From positions 16,140 through 80,139 of the forward strand of contig NZ_AOLK01000006.1 in the NCBI RefSeq assembly GCF_000336755.1: 64,000 bases of DNA, read 5' to 3'. The stretch comes from Haloferax elongans ATCC BAA-1513 (GTDB lineage: Archaea > Halobacteriota > Halobacteria > Halobacteriales > Haloferacaceae). Shown here in pieces: positions 35,689-42,838 of this stretch. The notes below the pieces were generated by a model that made no database searches, was not told the DNA's origin, and was given only the letters and a program-made list of their open reading frames with translations. Made by a program: the position numbers and the translations under genes. Within the stretch, counting starts at the first letter, position 1. Every line of letters starts with the position of its first letter.

Positions 35689-35760
35689 GCCGATTTACTG
35701 TTCGGAAGGCTGTTTGCCGTGTCTCGAGATAATTTCGTTCCGGTGAATCTCATTGGTCTC

Positions 35761-35806
35761 TGCTGTTTTTCACAGCAAAATAATACTTCGGCTTATGCGG
35801 GAGTGG
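35761..35806 (-). promoter_or_regulatory. Integrase upstream regulatory block (inverted repeat plus TATA-like element)
   Basis: TGCTGT-TTTTC-ACAGCA (35761-35777) is an inverted repeat. Next to it, TAATACTTCGGCTTATGCGGGAGTGG (35781-35806, written here as plus strand) matches 24 of 26 bases at 42562-42587, where another inverted repeat also sits beside it. Read on the minus strand the block contains GTATTA, a possible TATA box with the inverted repeat just downstream, as expected for an operator. Confidence 0.45.
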
Positions 35807-35850
35807 TCAATGGTGTCTCGCCGTGTTGCCTGAGCTAACGCAAGCCTCAA

Positions 35851-36465
35851 ATGAGTGAGTGTTCACTAAGTGAATTAGTGACCGAAGCTGTCCCCACCGA
35901 GACACAGGCAGAAATCGCGGACGCGGTGCGCAAAGCACTCGCCAAACACGGGTACGCGCGTCTTACGACAGCGAAGATCGCCGCTGAGAGTTCAAAGACC
36001 GAGGCCGGCCTGTACTACCACTATGACTCCAAAGATGCCATGGTCGTTGCCTTCCTCGAAAGTGCCACAGGATTCCTGAAACGGCAGCTAGAAGAACTCG
36101 AGGCGACTGGTCCCGAAGCGCGACTTCGAGAAGCCTGTGACAGGATATTTGTGAAGTTGGAGGACGAATCGCGACGACGAACCAACATCGCTGTGATGGA
36201 GTTGCTCGCTCACGCCCCATATAACGAGACGCTACAAGGGCCGCTTCTCGAACTCGAATCCAGTAATCTCGAAGTCCTGCAAGGGATTGTCGAAGACGGC
36301 ATCGAACAGGGTGTCTTCCGCGAGGTTGACGCTCGTGGGGTCGCGGCGTTTCTCCTTGCCGCTGCAAGTGGTTCAACCGGATTTTATCTCGCACTTGAAA
36401 TGGAAGAAATCGGTGCCCCCCTCCACGCGCAAGCCACGTCATACATCGACTCACTATTAGTGTAA
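35851..36465 (+). CDS. TetR/AcrR family transcriptional regulator
   Basis: A 204-residue TetR protein. The N-terminal HTH is clear: IADAVRKALAKHGYARLTTAKIAAE, then KTEAGLYYHYDSKDAMVVAF, the standard TetR recognition helix and YxxF/YHYxxK landmark. The C-terminal ligand domain ends in a helical dimer interface. The ATG at 35851 gives the longest form; GTG 35878 (VTEAVPTETQ) is a plausible alternative. The first ten codons contain a palindrome that matches one before the membrane-protein operon at 37186, so the protein probably represses itself and that operon. It does not resemble a specific drug-efflux regulator enough to name a ligand. Confidence 0.9.
   Translation: MSECSLSELVTEAVPTETQAEIADAVRKALAKHGYARLTTAKIAAESSKTEAGLYYHYDSKDAMVVAFLESATGFLKRQLEELEATGPEARLREACDRIFVKLEDESRRRTNIAVMELLAHAPYNETLQGPLLELESSNLEVLQGIVEDGIEQGVFREVDARGVAAFLLAAASGSTGFYLALEMEEIGAPLHAQATSYIDSLLV
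35854..35881. promoter_or_regulatory. TetR-type operator overlapping the tetR start
   Basis: AGTGAGTGTTCACTAAGT contains the dyad AGTGA-GTGT-TCACT and matches the palindrome at 37131-37152 in 17 of 18 bases. A second overlapping dyad (TCACTAA-GTGAA-TTAGTGA) extends to 35881. Binding here would cover the start codon of a leaderless gene. Confidence 0.6.
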
Positions 36466-36548
36466 TCGGGGGTTCTGTCCTAAATGAATGATACAAATAA
36501 TTCGATAGCACTGCCTCAAGAACCTAATAAATATATCAAACGAATGAC

Positions 36549-36554
36549 TTTTAT
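36549..36554 (+). promoter_or_regulatory. TATA-like element of the gene at 36579
   Basis: CTTTTATC is centred about 27 bases before the ATG, implying a leaderless transcript. Confidence 0.4.
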
Positions 36555-36578
36555 CTCTCTGAGAGCGAGACTGGATCG

Positions 36579-36971
36579 ATGAACGAAGACGAGACGCATT
36601 CAGGGTTATCTGTCGATGGACGTGTGTTCAAATCGGTCTCGAACGACGCCGACGGAGATGTTGGAGGAGAAACGTACTTCTGGTTTGAACAGACCGACGA
36701 CCTGATTCACGCGCGGTATCACGGTGGGTCGGTCAGGCTTGGACATCTCGTTGGCCACCATCTTGGCGACACCCTCGATTTTCGCTATACGCACGTAACT
36801 GTCGATGGTGACACAGCAACGGGCCATTCCGTCGATCGTATCGAACGTCTTGACGATGGCCGTCTCCGGTTACACGAAGAATGGGAGTGGGACTCGAAAC
36901 CGGGCTCAGGGTCGAGTGTCCTCGAAGAAGTCCCCGAGCAACAAATTCCACCGATTGAGGGACCACTGTAA
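36579..36971 (+). CDS. Small beta-rich protein of the so-called N-acetylglutamate synthase-like family
   Basis: A 130-residue protein. The pattern GRVFKSVSNDADGDVGGET, then FWFEQTDDLIHARYHGGSV and LRLHEEWEWDSKPGSGSSV, matches a widespread family of ~110-residue beta-barrel-like proteins that databases often label n-acetylglutamate synthase. The label is probably wrong, since the acetyltransferase fold is absent. No catalytic residues are known. It lies between tetR and the membrane-protein operon with its own promoter. Its role in this cargo is unknown. Confidence 0.6.
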   Translation: MNEDETHSGLSVDGRVFKSVSNDADGDVGGETYFWFEQTDDLIHARYHGGSVRLGHLVGHHLGDTLDFRYTHVTVDGDTATGHSVDRIERLDDGRLRLHEEWEWDSKPGSGSSVLEEVPEQQIPPIEGPL

Positions 36972-37130
36972 GCTAATACCAATCGCGTCGATGCCGCACT
37001 ACTGAATGACTGGCACCGAACAGGGATGCAGTTTGTGACTCTGCCCAGAGACCTGAACAAATGTTGGACGTCTCTGAGGGCTCTTTGACTACTGAGACAG
37101 CACGTCAGCGTTTCCATGTGCCGTTCTGCC

Positions 37131-37152
37131 ACTTAGTGAGTATTCACTAAGT
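37131..37152. promoter_or_regulatory. Palindromic operator before the membrane-protein operon
   Basis: ACTTAGTGA-GTAT-TCACTAAGT is a perfect 9-bp inverted repeat. It ends two to three bases before the TATA-like element at 37155-37164 and so covers the position where TFB would bind. The same site occurs at the start of tetR (35854-35871). Confidence 0.7.
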
Positions 37153-37154
37153 AG

Positions 37155-37164
37155 ATTTATTATC
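37155..37164 (+). promoter_or_regulatory. TATA-like element of the membrane-protein operon
   Basis: ATTTATTATC is centred about 27 bases before the ATG at 37186, predicting a leaderless mRNA. Confidence 0.5.
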
Positions 37165-37185
37165 CCTCTTCTCTAGCATCAGTTG

Positions 37186-37719
37186 ATGACCGATACGACA
37201 GAGTCGATAACTGACGTTGGCCAAGTCTATACCCAGTCGCTCGCCACGCGAATCAAAGCCGTTCCCACCCTCGCATGGATTGCCGCAGCGGTTGGTGGCT
37301 TCATCGGGAGCATCCCGCTTGGTCTGATGATGCAATACGGGAACCCCGAACCTTTGATCGCACTCGCCCTTCCGATGATGTACGGGCTCTCCGGGCCAGA
37401 CTTAGTTTCCGGGTGGGTAATACACCAGTTCCACGGCATTGCACTCGCAGTGATGTATGTCGCGGCTGTCCAATGGCAGCCACTCACGGAGTACGCGAAA
37501 ACGCTTCGTGGGGCCGTGGCCCTCGCCGTGGTAGTTGGCGTCGTCTCGACGGCACTACTTTCGGTCCTGCTAATGCCGCTCTGGCTTGGTGCGGTCGGGT
37601 ATCCATTCACGCCGACGTTCCCCGACCTTGCGATGCCAGAGAAGCTCTGGAGTGTTCTCGGTCACGTTATCTACGCTCTCCCAGCGACGATTGGGTACGC
37701 GCTCGTCATGAGGCGGTGA
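37186..37719 (+). CDS. Four-helix membrane protein, function unknown
   Basis: A 177-residue protein. ATG 37186 is preferred over the TTG three bases earlier because of promoter spacing. Four membrane segments are clear: around residues 28-48, 55-80, 103-125 and 153-172. There is a conserved-looking IHQFHGIALAVMY stretch with two His in the membrane region. It resembles small haloarchaeal membrane proteins of the DUF6789 kind, but that name is tentative. It is followed after six bases by a second membrane protein, and both sit behind the TetR-type palindrome, so they are probably the main target of the repressor. Confidence 0.65.
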   Translation: MTDTTESITDVGQVYTQSLATRIKAVPTLAWIAAAVGGFIGSIPLGLMMQYGNPEPLIALALPMMYGLSGPDLVSGWVIHQFHGIALAVMYVAAVQWQPLTEYAKTLRGAVALAVVVGVVSTALLSVLLMPLWLGAVGYPFTPTFPDLAMPEKLWSVLGHVIYALPATIGYALVMRR

Positions 37720-37725
37720 GCACCT

Positions 37726-38508
37726 GTGGTTGCCGAAGACATCACCCTTGGACTCCACATCCTCGCCGGATTCGCGGCGCTGTTCGCCGGTGCTGGCGCG
37801 TTCGCAACGAAGAAGGGGGGGTACCGGCATCGACGTCTTGGTCGCGTCTACGTCGGCTCAATGGCGTTTGTTTCGATCTCAGCACTCGCCTTGTTCGTGT
37901 TCGATCCGAATCCGTCCAGGCAATTCCTCGCGCTCGTTGCGGTCTTCAGTTTCTACTTCGTCTTCTCCGGGTACCGCGTCCTTTCACGCAAGCGAGTGAC
38001 TGATAGCCCCGCTTTCGTCGACTGGGCAGCAACAGTGTTGCTCGTCGGCGCTGGTGTCGGACTGAGTGCGTTTGGGGCAACTCAACTCTTGTCTGGAGCG
38101 GGGTTCGGGACGGTCATGCTCGTGTTCGGGGGTATCGCTCTCGGGTTTGGTGGCAACGACATCCAGCAGTTTAGGCAGGGGGTGTCTGACCCTCGGGCGT
38201 GGTTCTACGGCCACCTCTCGCGGATGGCGGGCGGGTACATCGCGACGGTGACTGCGTTCTCGTCAGTCAATTTCACGTTCCTGCCGTCGGTGGTCAGTTG
38301 GCTATGGCCAACCGTGATTGGGACGCCACTCATCTTCTTACTCGTGCGCCGGTATCGGACGCAGTTCGATCACCTGACCGCCAGTACGCAACAATCGTTT
38401 GGCACGTCCAGCAGTTCGCTTGTTCAACCAAACCTCGGGACGTTTCGCACCGATCGAGCAGGGAAGTCGCGAACCGTAATATCCCACCGCTCGGGATTCC
38501 CGCGTTGA
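37726..38508 (+). CDS. Membrane protein (DUF2306-like)
   Basis: A 260-residue protein starting at GTG 37726, six bases after the previous stop. It has about seven hydrophobic segments. The N-terminal block LHILAGFAALFAGAGAF followed by KGGYRHRRLGRVYVGSM matches the DUF2306 pattern (H...G..A...G, then HR..G), found in small heme- or quinone-linked membrane proteins of unknown function. The last ~50 residues are polar and low in complexity. It is probably cotranscribed with the four-helix protein and under TetR control. Confidence 0.65.
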   Translation: MVAEDITLGLHILAGFAALFAGAGAFATKKGGYRHRRLGRVYVGSMAFVSISALALFVFDPNPSRQFLALVAVFSFYFVFSGYRVLSRKRVTDSPAFVDWAATVLLVGAGVGLSAFGATQLLSGAGFGTVMLVFGGIALGFGGNDIQQFRQGVSDPRAWFYGHLSRMAGGYIATVTAFSSVNFTFLPSVVSWLWPTVIGTPLIFLLVRRYRTQFDHLTASTQQSFGTSSSSLVQPNLGTFRTDRAGKSRTVISHRSGFPR

Positions 38509-38582
38509 CGAGACGCACAGCGTCCCTTTCGCACACCAGACCGCTGCGCGTTATGGGGACATCTTCAGGCGCGAGGGAGATG

Positions 38583-38753
38583 TCAACGGTTCAGTAATAC
38601 AGCGCCAATCATAATCCCTGCACCCATACCAATGGCGACACCTAGCGCAAGGTTGTCCATTGCTACACCAAGTGCAACGCCAACCCCGGCCCCGATCGCA
38701 ATTCCGACTCCCATCTGACTGTTTCCTCCGTCAGTTGCTTCGACTTGGCTCAT
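38583..38753 (-). CDS. Small glycine-zipper membrane protein
   Basis: A 56-residue protein (MSQVEATDGGNSQ start). Residues 15-54 alternate Gly/Ala with hydrophobic residues (GVGIAIGAGVGVALGVAMD ... GVAIGMGAGIMIGAVLL), two glycine-zipper membrane hairpins. Similar small proteins are common in haloarchaea and bacteria, with no known enzymatic role. It is on the opposite strand to its left-hand neighbours and probably has its own promoter in the AT-rich stretch 38755-38800. Confidence 0.6.
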   Translation of the reverse strand: MSQVEATDGGNSQMGVGIAIGAGVGVALGVAMDNLALGVAIGMGAGIMIGAVLLNR

Positions 38754-38946
38754 CAATTTGTTGACTCACTTATGAGTATATAATTATATCTGTTTGTAGT
38801 ATGGTGGGCGATTCTTACTGTTCGGTTCACAACTCGGTGGATGGCTACACATGCTACGGACCCAAGGACAGCGCGTGACCGATTCGCGCGTTGTATTCAG
38901 CGCGACTCCGAGAACATATCACCGGTTGGGCCTTTCAACTGGGCAT

Positions 38947-39588
38947 TCATCTGACAAGTGCAGAGAAAATACGTTGTTCGATTTTCCGGAGGTGCTCGCT
39001 CACAGTCGTGGTTGCGACACCGAGTTGGGTAGCAATCTTCTCATGAGTTGTTCCCCTTGGTGTCTCGTAGTACCCCTCCTCAACTGCAATAGTAAGTACC
39101 TCCATCTGCCGCTCAGTCAGTAGCGAGATAATATCACTCTCTCTTGGCTTGCGCTCTCCCTTTCTAAGGAGGGTTAGTTCAATATCTGACGGAATTTCCG
39201 AGATAACACGCTGAAGCGTTTGTTCTTCTCCACTTAGAGTGATCCTGAGTCCCCTATCAGTATGCGTTATCGGTGTCTCAAACACGATTCCATGCGTCCG
39301 GGCAAGAGAGAAAAAATCACGAATTGGCTCGATCGGGCGACCGTGGATGTACACAAGTCCATCTTCACTCTCTGGCACATCACAGGAAATGACCTCTTCA
39401 TGGTCCATGAGGTACGTTCTTACTTTGTCGAGGTCCCCTCGAAGATGGTAGAGGAGAACAATCGTCCCATCTTCGAGAATGGTAACGTAGTGAAGTGACT
39501 CACGGATTATCGACGGGTCCGCTGCGAGTAACTGATTAGCCGGATGAAATCCGCCTTCGACTGTGATTTCCAGCGTAACCGACTTCAT
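38947..39588 (-). CDS. Bacterio-opsin-activator-type HTH regulator
   Basis: A 213-residue regulator. The ATG at 39588 (MKSVTLEITVEGG) is the natural start; the frame upstream of it is not protein-like. The N-terminal ~150 residues are the beta-rich sensor domain of Bat-like proteins. The C-terminus is HTH_10: LTERQMEVLTIAVEEGYYETP, then TTHEKIATQLGVATTTVSEH, then LRKIEQRI. Such proteins activate or repress nearby genes. It is divergent from the HXXEE membrane-protein operon (39783), across a 195-base gap, and may control it. Confidence 0.85.
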   Translation of the reverse strand: MKSVTLEITVEGGFHPANQLLAADPSIIRESLHYVTILEDGTIVLLYHLRGDLDKVRTYLMDHEEVISCDVPESEDGLVYIHGRPIEPIRDFFSLARTHGIVFETPITHTDRGLRITLSGEEQTLQRVISEIPSDIELTLLRKGERKPRESDIISLLTERQMEVLTIAVEEGYYETPRGTTHEKIATQLGVATTTVSEHLRKIEQRIFSALVR

Positions 39589-39782
39589 GGTGATAACCCT
39601 ACTGCTATGAGTATATAAATGAGCCTTTCCTAGCGAGGCAACGTTGACTTGCAAATTCGAGTCGAACGATAATTTGCTCATGAGAAGACAAAGCCTCGTT
39701 TGGCACCAGTTGCGGATGGAACGGTTGATGAGTGCAGTGTTCGCTGATTCTGTAATCAGCAATACGAGCGGAGGGGTCTGAG

Positions 39783-40436
39783 ATGGGCGTTCGAATCAAC
39801 GAGTCCGAGAGTTTGGTCTCAGCGTTGCGTACCAAAGAAGCGATTCTCCCGGGAGCGATGACACTGATTTTGGTTGCGGTGTTCACCTTTCTCTCTCCGG
39901 GGTTGTCACTGATTGTTACGTTTGTCCCCGCAATCGTACTCGCGTATGTGTGTTATATATTAACGAGTTTTCAACAAATGCCTGAACCGAGTCGTGTGCT
40001 TCCAGTGTACTTGATAGCGTTTGGTGTCCAGTTCTTACACTTTGCCGAAGAGTTCACGACTGAGTTCTACACCCGCTGGCCAGTCGAGGTATTCAACGCG
40101 GCACCGTTCGAACTCTCCACGTTCGTTCAGATCAACATGGTCTCGTATGCTGCGTTCGCTCTCGGTGCGGTCGCCATCTACCGTGGTATCAAGGGCCCTA
40201 TGCTCATCGTCTGGTTCTTCACGCTCATGGGAGTCATCGGAAATGGAATTCTGCATCCTATTTACCCAGTTCTCGCAACCGGTAAGTTCGGCTACTTCCC
40301 CGGACTCTATACCTCCGTCATCTATCTGATTCTAGGCCCAATCCTCTTTCATCGTCTGTGGGAAGTCCGAAGCGATAGTGGCAGTGATGTGAACAAGGAC
40401 GTTGAGACGAACAGCAAAGTGGGAAGCAGTCAATGA
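39783..40436 (+). CDS. HXXEE-domain membrane protein
   Basis: A 217-residue protein with about six membrane segments. FLHFAEEFTTEFYTRWP (~82-98) carries the H-x-x-E-E motif that names the HXXEE family of membrane proteins, in which the acidic pair may bind metal. The C-terminal 25 residues are polar. It overlaps the next gene by four bases (ATGA), so the two are coupled. No function is established for the family. Confidence 0.75.
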   Translation: MGVRINESESLVSALRTKEAILPGAMTLILVAVFTFLSPGLSLIVTFVPAIVLAYVCYILTSFQQMPEPSRVLPVYLIAFGVQFLHFAEEFTTEFYTRWPVEVFNAAPFELSTFVQINMVSYAAFALGAVAIYRGIKGPMLIVWFFTLMGVIGNGILHPIYPVLATGKFGYFPGLYTSVIYLILGPILFHRLWEVRSDSGSDVNKDVETNSKVGSSQ

Positions 40437-40912
40437 GACTCAACAGATGGGTGACGGCTGGCATTGCAGGAAGTATCGGTATCACCGCTGCAAATCTCGT
40501 CAGTCAGGCCCTGTTCTTCCAGCTAGGAAACGAGATACTATTCCACTCCGAACAGCAGAGCGACAAACTGATCGCCGTCATGACTCAGATGGAACCGCTG
40601 CCCGTGATGGAAACAAATCCGGGAGTATACATGACTATCTCGTTGTTTATCGGTGCATTCCATGGCGGGATTTTCGCGTACATTCGCGATTCACTTCCAG
40701 AAAATACCATCAAGAGCGGGTTGGCATATGGCGGAATCCTCTGGGTGTTGATGGCCCTTTACTTCGAGTTTCATGCACCGTTCAACATGTTCGGCGAACC
40801 GCTCCCACTTTTGGGACTGGAACTGGTCTTCTGGGTCATTGTAGTTAGCGTAGAGGGTGTAATCATCAGCACGCTCTATGATCGGTTTGGCAATTCGGGG
40901 TTGTTCTACTGA
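40433..40912 (+). CDS. Membrane protein, function unknown
   Basis: A 159-residue protein with four membrane segments (around 10-30, 67-85, 95-115 and 124-147). It starts inside the stop of the HXXEE gene (ATGA overlap), and its own stop overlaps the start of a tiny zinc-ribbon gene (TGATG). No motif is recognised. Coupling on both sides suggests a three-gene unit: two membrane proteins and a zinc-ribbon protein. Confidence 0.65.
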   Translation: MRLNRWVTAGIAGSIGITAANLVSQALFFQLGNEILFHSEQQSDKLIAVMTQMEPLPVMETNPGVYMTISLFIGAFHGGIFAYIRDSLPENTIKSGLAYGGILWVLMALYFEFHAPFNMFGEPLPLLGLELVFWVIVVSVEGVIISTLYDRFGNSGLFY

Positions 40913-41055
40913 TGGGAGTCGAACTGAACTTGGCGTACCGGATCGGAGGCAACGCCGAGTGTGAACATACGCAACTGTCCTACCTTGGGCAGATGGGCCT
41001 GACAGCGATGTATGAGTGTGAAAGTTGCGGCGCCGTCCTTACGACCAGTGAATAG
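40912..41055 (+). CDS. Tiny zinc-ribbon protein
   Basis: A 47-residue protein. The Cys/His set C-E-H near residue 17-19 and CESCG near 36-40 (with YE before it) fits a one-ribbon zinc protein, a class common in haloarchaea. The start is coupled to the previous stop (TGATG). The role is unknown; small zinc ribbons of this kind often bind protein or RNA partners. Confidence 0.6.
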   Translation: MGVELNLAYRIGGNAECEHTQLSYLGQMGLTAMYECESCGAVLTTSE

Positions 41056-41164
41056 CACTCGAAATCAACTGATGGGTATGATGACACGCCTGTCGAAATC
41101 CCTGCTGTCTTTCAGCGACCGCGGTACTGTAGAAACAATGAAACGTAACACGATGAAACACAAA

Positions 41165-41170
41165 GGAGGG
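41165..41170 (+). promoter_or_regulatory. Shine-Dalgarno sequence of the cyclase gene
   Basis: GGAGGG lies 10 bases before the ATG at 41181. It is a strong ribosome-binding site, unusual in this window where most genes appear leaderless. Confidence 0.55.
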
Positions 41171-41180
41171 TTAGTATCAA

Positions 41181-41885
41181 ATGTCGAATAAGGTAGACAG
41201 TGAGAAGTTCGTCGACCTGAGTCACACGTTCGAGGACGGGATGCCCGGATTCCGTCAGAAGAATGATGACGGGACCCACACGGAGTACACTGCAGAAGTA
41301 TATCCGTTTTTCACACACGAGGAGTCTCGGGAGAAGTACGAAGGCAAAGCCGCGTTCGAGGTTACCGAAATGCGGTTCCAGACGTCCATGGGGACGTACC
41401 TCGATTCACCGTATCATCGACATCCGGAGGGTCGTGACATTAGTGAGCTTGAAATCGGTGAACTGGTACTCCCTGGAACGGTCGTCGATGCTCGAGGGCT
41501 TGCTGGCGACGAAGAATTGACCGTCGAAGCACTTCCCCAGGAGTCTGACCTTGCAGGTACCGCCGTCCTGTTCAATTTTGGATGGGACGAAAACTGGGGC
41601 ACCGAGCAGTACCGATCCTACCCATACATCTCTGAGGACGTCATCGAGAAACTAATCGATGCAGACGTTTCTCTGGTGGGTGTAGACACGTTAAACGCCG
41701 ACAACCATGATAACCCTGCTCGCCCGGTCCACACCCGACTCCTTGACGAGGAAATCTTCATCGTCGAAAATCTCTGTAATCTCGATTCGCTTATTGGTGA
41801 GTCATTCCAATTTTTTGCTGTCCCAATCAAAGCCAAAGACACTGCTGCAATGCCTATTCGTGCGTTTGCCCAACTTGACCAGTGA
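41181..41885 (+). CDS. Cyclase-family metal-dependent hydrolase (kynurenine formamidase-like)
   Basis: A 234-residue protein of the cyclase/kynurenine formamidase family. The opening FVDLSHTFEDGMPGF is typical. The metal-binding motif H-x-G-T-H-x-D-x-P-x-H appears as SMGTYLDSPYHRH: the Asp and the last His are kept, but the His after Thr is Tyr. Later LVGVDTLNADNHDNPARPVH supplies further ligands. Family members hydrolyse amides of small aromatic or cyclic substrates. The Tyr may change metal binding, so activity is likely but not certain. It has its own leader with a strong ribosome-binding site. Confidence 0.8.
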   Translation: MSNKVDSEKFVDLSHTFEDGMPGFRQKNDDGTHTEYTAEVYPFFTHEESREKYEGKAAFEVTEMRFQTSMGTYLDSPYHRHPEGRDISELEIGELVLPGTVVDARGLAGDEELTVEALPQESDLAGTAVLFNFGWDENWGTEQYRSYPYISEDVIEKLIDADVSLVGVDTLNADNHDNPARPVHTRLLDEEIFIVENLCNLDSLIGESFQFFAVPIKAKDTAAMPIRAFAQLDQ

Positions 41886-42131
41886 CATAGGAAAACAGCA
41901 TTCGCAATATCGCTCTTAAGGAGAGAGCATTTTCTCTATTACTTAAACTGCCCTCACCCATCTAGGCAACAGTTGCTTGCATCCGACGTGCGAATTGTCG
42001 ACTGCAATATGACCACGAATGCAAACTATCGTATCAACGAAACAATTAGCGTGATTACACAGAGGGCGACTAACCGATGAGCGCGACTACGGCCTCAGAG
42101 CTGTCCCCGGAGAATTGACCAGGCTCTACAA

Positions 42132-42296
42132 ATGAAGGACGAATGCGAACGTTGTGGAGAGTCGCTCACCGACGTAGACGAGAGTTACATCTGCGTGTAT
42201 GAGTGTACATTCTGCCCGGAGTGTACTGGGTTCATGGACGCGACGTGCCCGAACTGTAGCGGCGAGCTTGTCCGTCGCCCGGTCTCCCTAGCGTAA
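42132..42296 (+). CDS. DUF1272-type small zinc protein
   Basis: A 54-residue protein. CERCGESL, CVYECTFCPECTGFM and CPNCSGELVRRP reproduce the DUF1272 pattern (C-x-x-C ... C-x-x-x-C-x-x-C-x-x-C ... CPxCxGELxxRP) almost completely. The ending RRPVSLA is also typical. DUF1272 proteins bind zinc; their role is unknown. The stop codon is one base from the end of the integrase remnant on the opposite strand, which suggests that the cargo boundary lies exactly here. Confidence 0.8.
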   Translation: MKDECERCGESLTDVDESYICVYECTFCPECTGFMDATCPNCSGELVRRPVSLA

Positions 42297-42470
42297 TCAC
42301 TTTGACCTCGTCGAATCCGTCGTGATCTCGCTTCGTGCGATGTCTTGACAGTAGATGTCGACGAGTTCGTCAAGGGTCATCTGGGACCACTTGTAGCGTT
42401 TTTCTCTCGGTCTCTCGTCTGAAGGCGTCTCTTCTGCACCCAAACCCTGGGAGTCGGACTGCTGATTCAC
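42297..42470 (-). pseudogene. Remnant of an integrase gene (N-terminal part, frameshifted)
   Basis: The minus strand encodes, from GTG 42470, NQQSDSQGLGAEETPSDE, then KRYKWSQMTLDELVDIYCQD. This aligns with the start of the integrase at 35688 (RQSNSQRSDEEST; RRYNWSRMDLDELVDVYWQD). After QDIA the frame is lost through a one-base deletion (caccgaag in the intact gene, cacgaag here). Similarity continues in the shifted frame to about 42306 and then stops at the DUF1272 gene. The rest of the integrase is missing. Confidence 0.8.
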
Positions 42471-42536
42471 GCGTCCTCACCGGGGAATAACCCTCTCGCT
42501 CCGTGTTGGGGTAATTCTGAGTGGCCCATTTTCATT

Positions 42537-42587
42537 ACTCACTGACTTTCTCACAGTGAGTTAATACTTTGGCTGATGCGGGAGTGG
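42537..42587 (-). promoter_or_regulatory. Second copy of the integrase upstream block
   Basis: ACTCACTG-ACTTTCTCA-CAGTGAGT (42537-42561) is an 8-bp inverted repeat beside TAATACTTTGGCTGATGCGG... (42562-42587), the near-copy of the block upstream of the intact integrase. The inverted repeat differs in sequence but is kept in place, as expected for an operator with a changed repressor specificity. Confidence 0.45.
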
Positions 42588-42838
42588 ACGTTACACAACG
42601 TTGATTAGTAAATGTGTGTCGTGAGGCCACGATTGGTGGATGAATAGCATGTCGCTATATAAAATAGGCGTACCTGAATATCCACAGTTTCGGAGGATGC
42701 CAGTGTTGCATGACTTATTTTCGTCAATAAACGCCCAAAATAGAAAACACTGGCTTGTATTTAGTTTATTATTTATTTCAACACACGATTTTAAAACCAG
42801 TAAAATTTATAACCATAAAATCCAATAAGTCAATTGTA
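42588..42838. other. AT-rich gap before the protease gene
   Basis: About 250 bases of AT-rich DNA with no supported gene. The frame running into the protease from 42755 is upstream extension without a protein-like composition. A promoter for the protease is likely in the stretch TAAAATTTATAACC (~42801-42814), about 30 bases before its ATG. Confidence 0.4.

Noticed and set aside
34380-35850. tRNA gene as attachment site next to the integrase
   Set aside because: No cloverleaf or T-loop sequence could be found on either side of the integrase.
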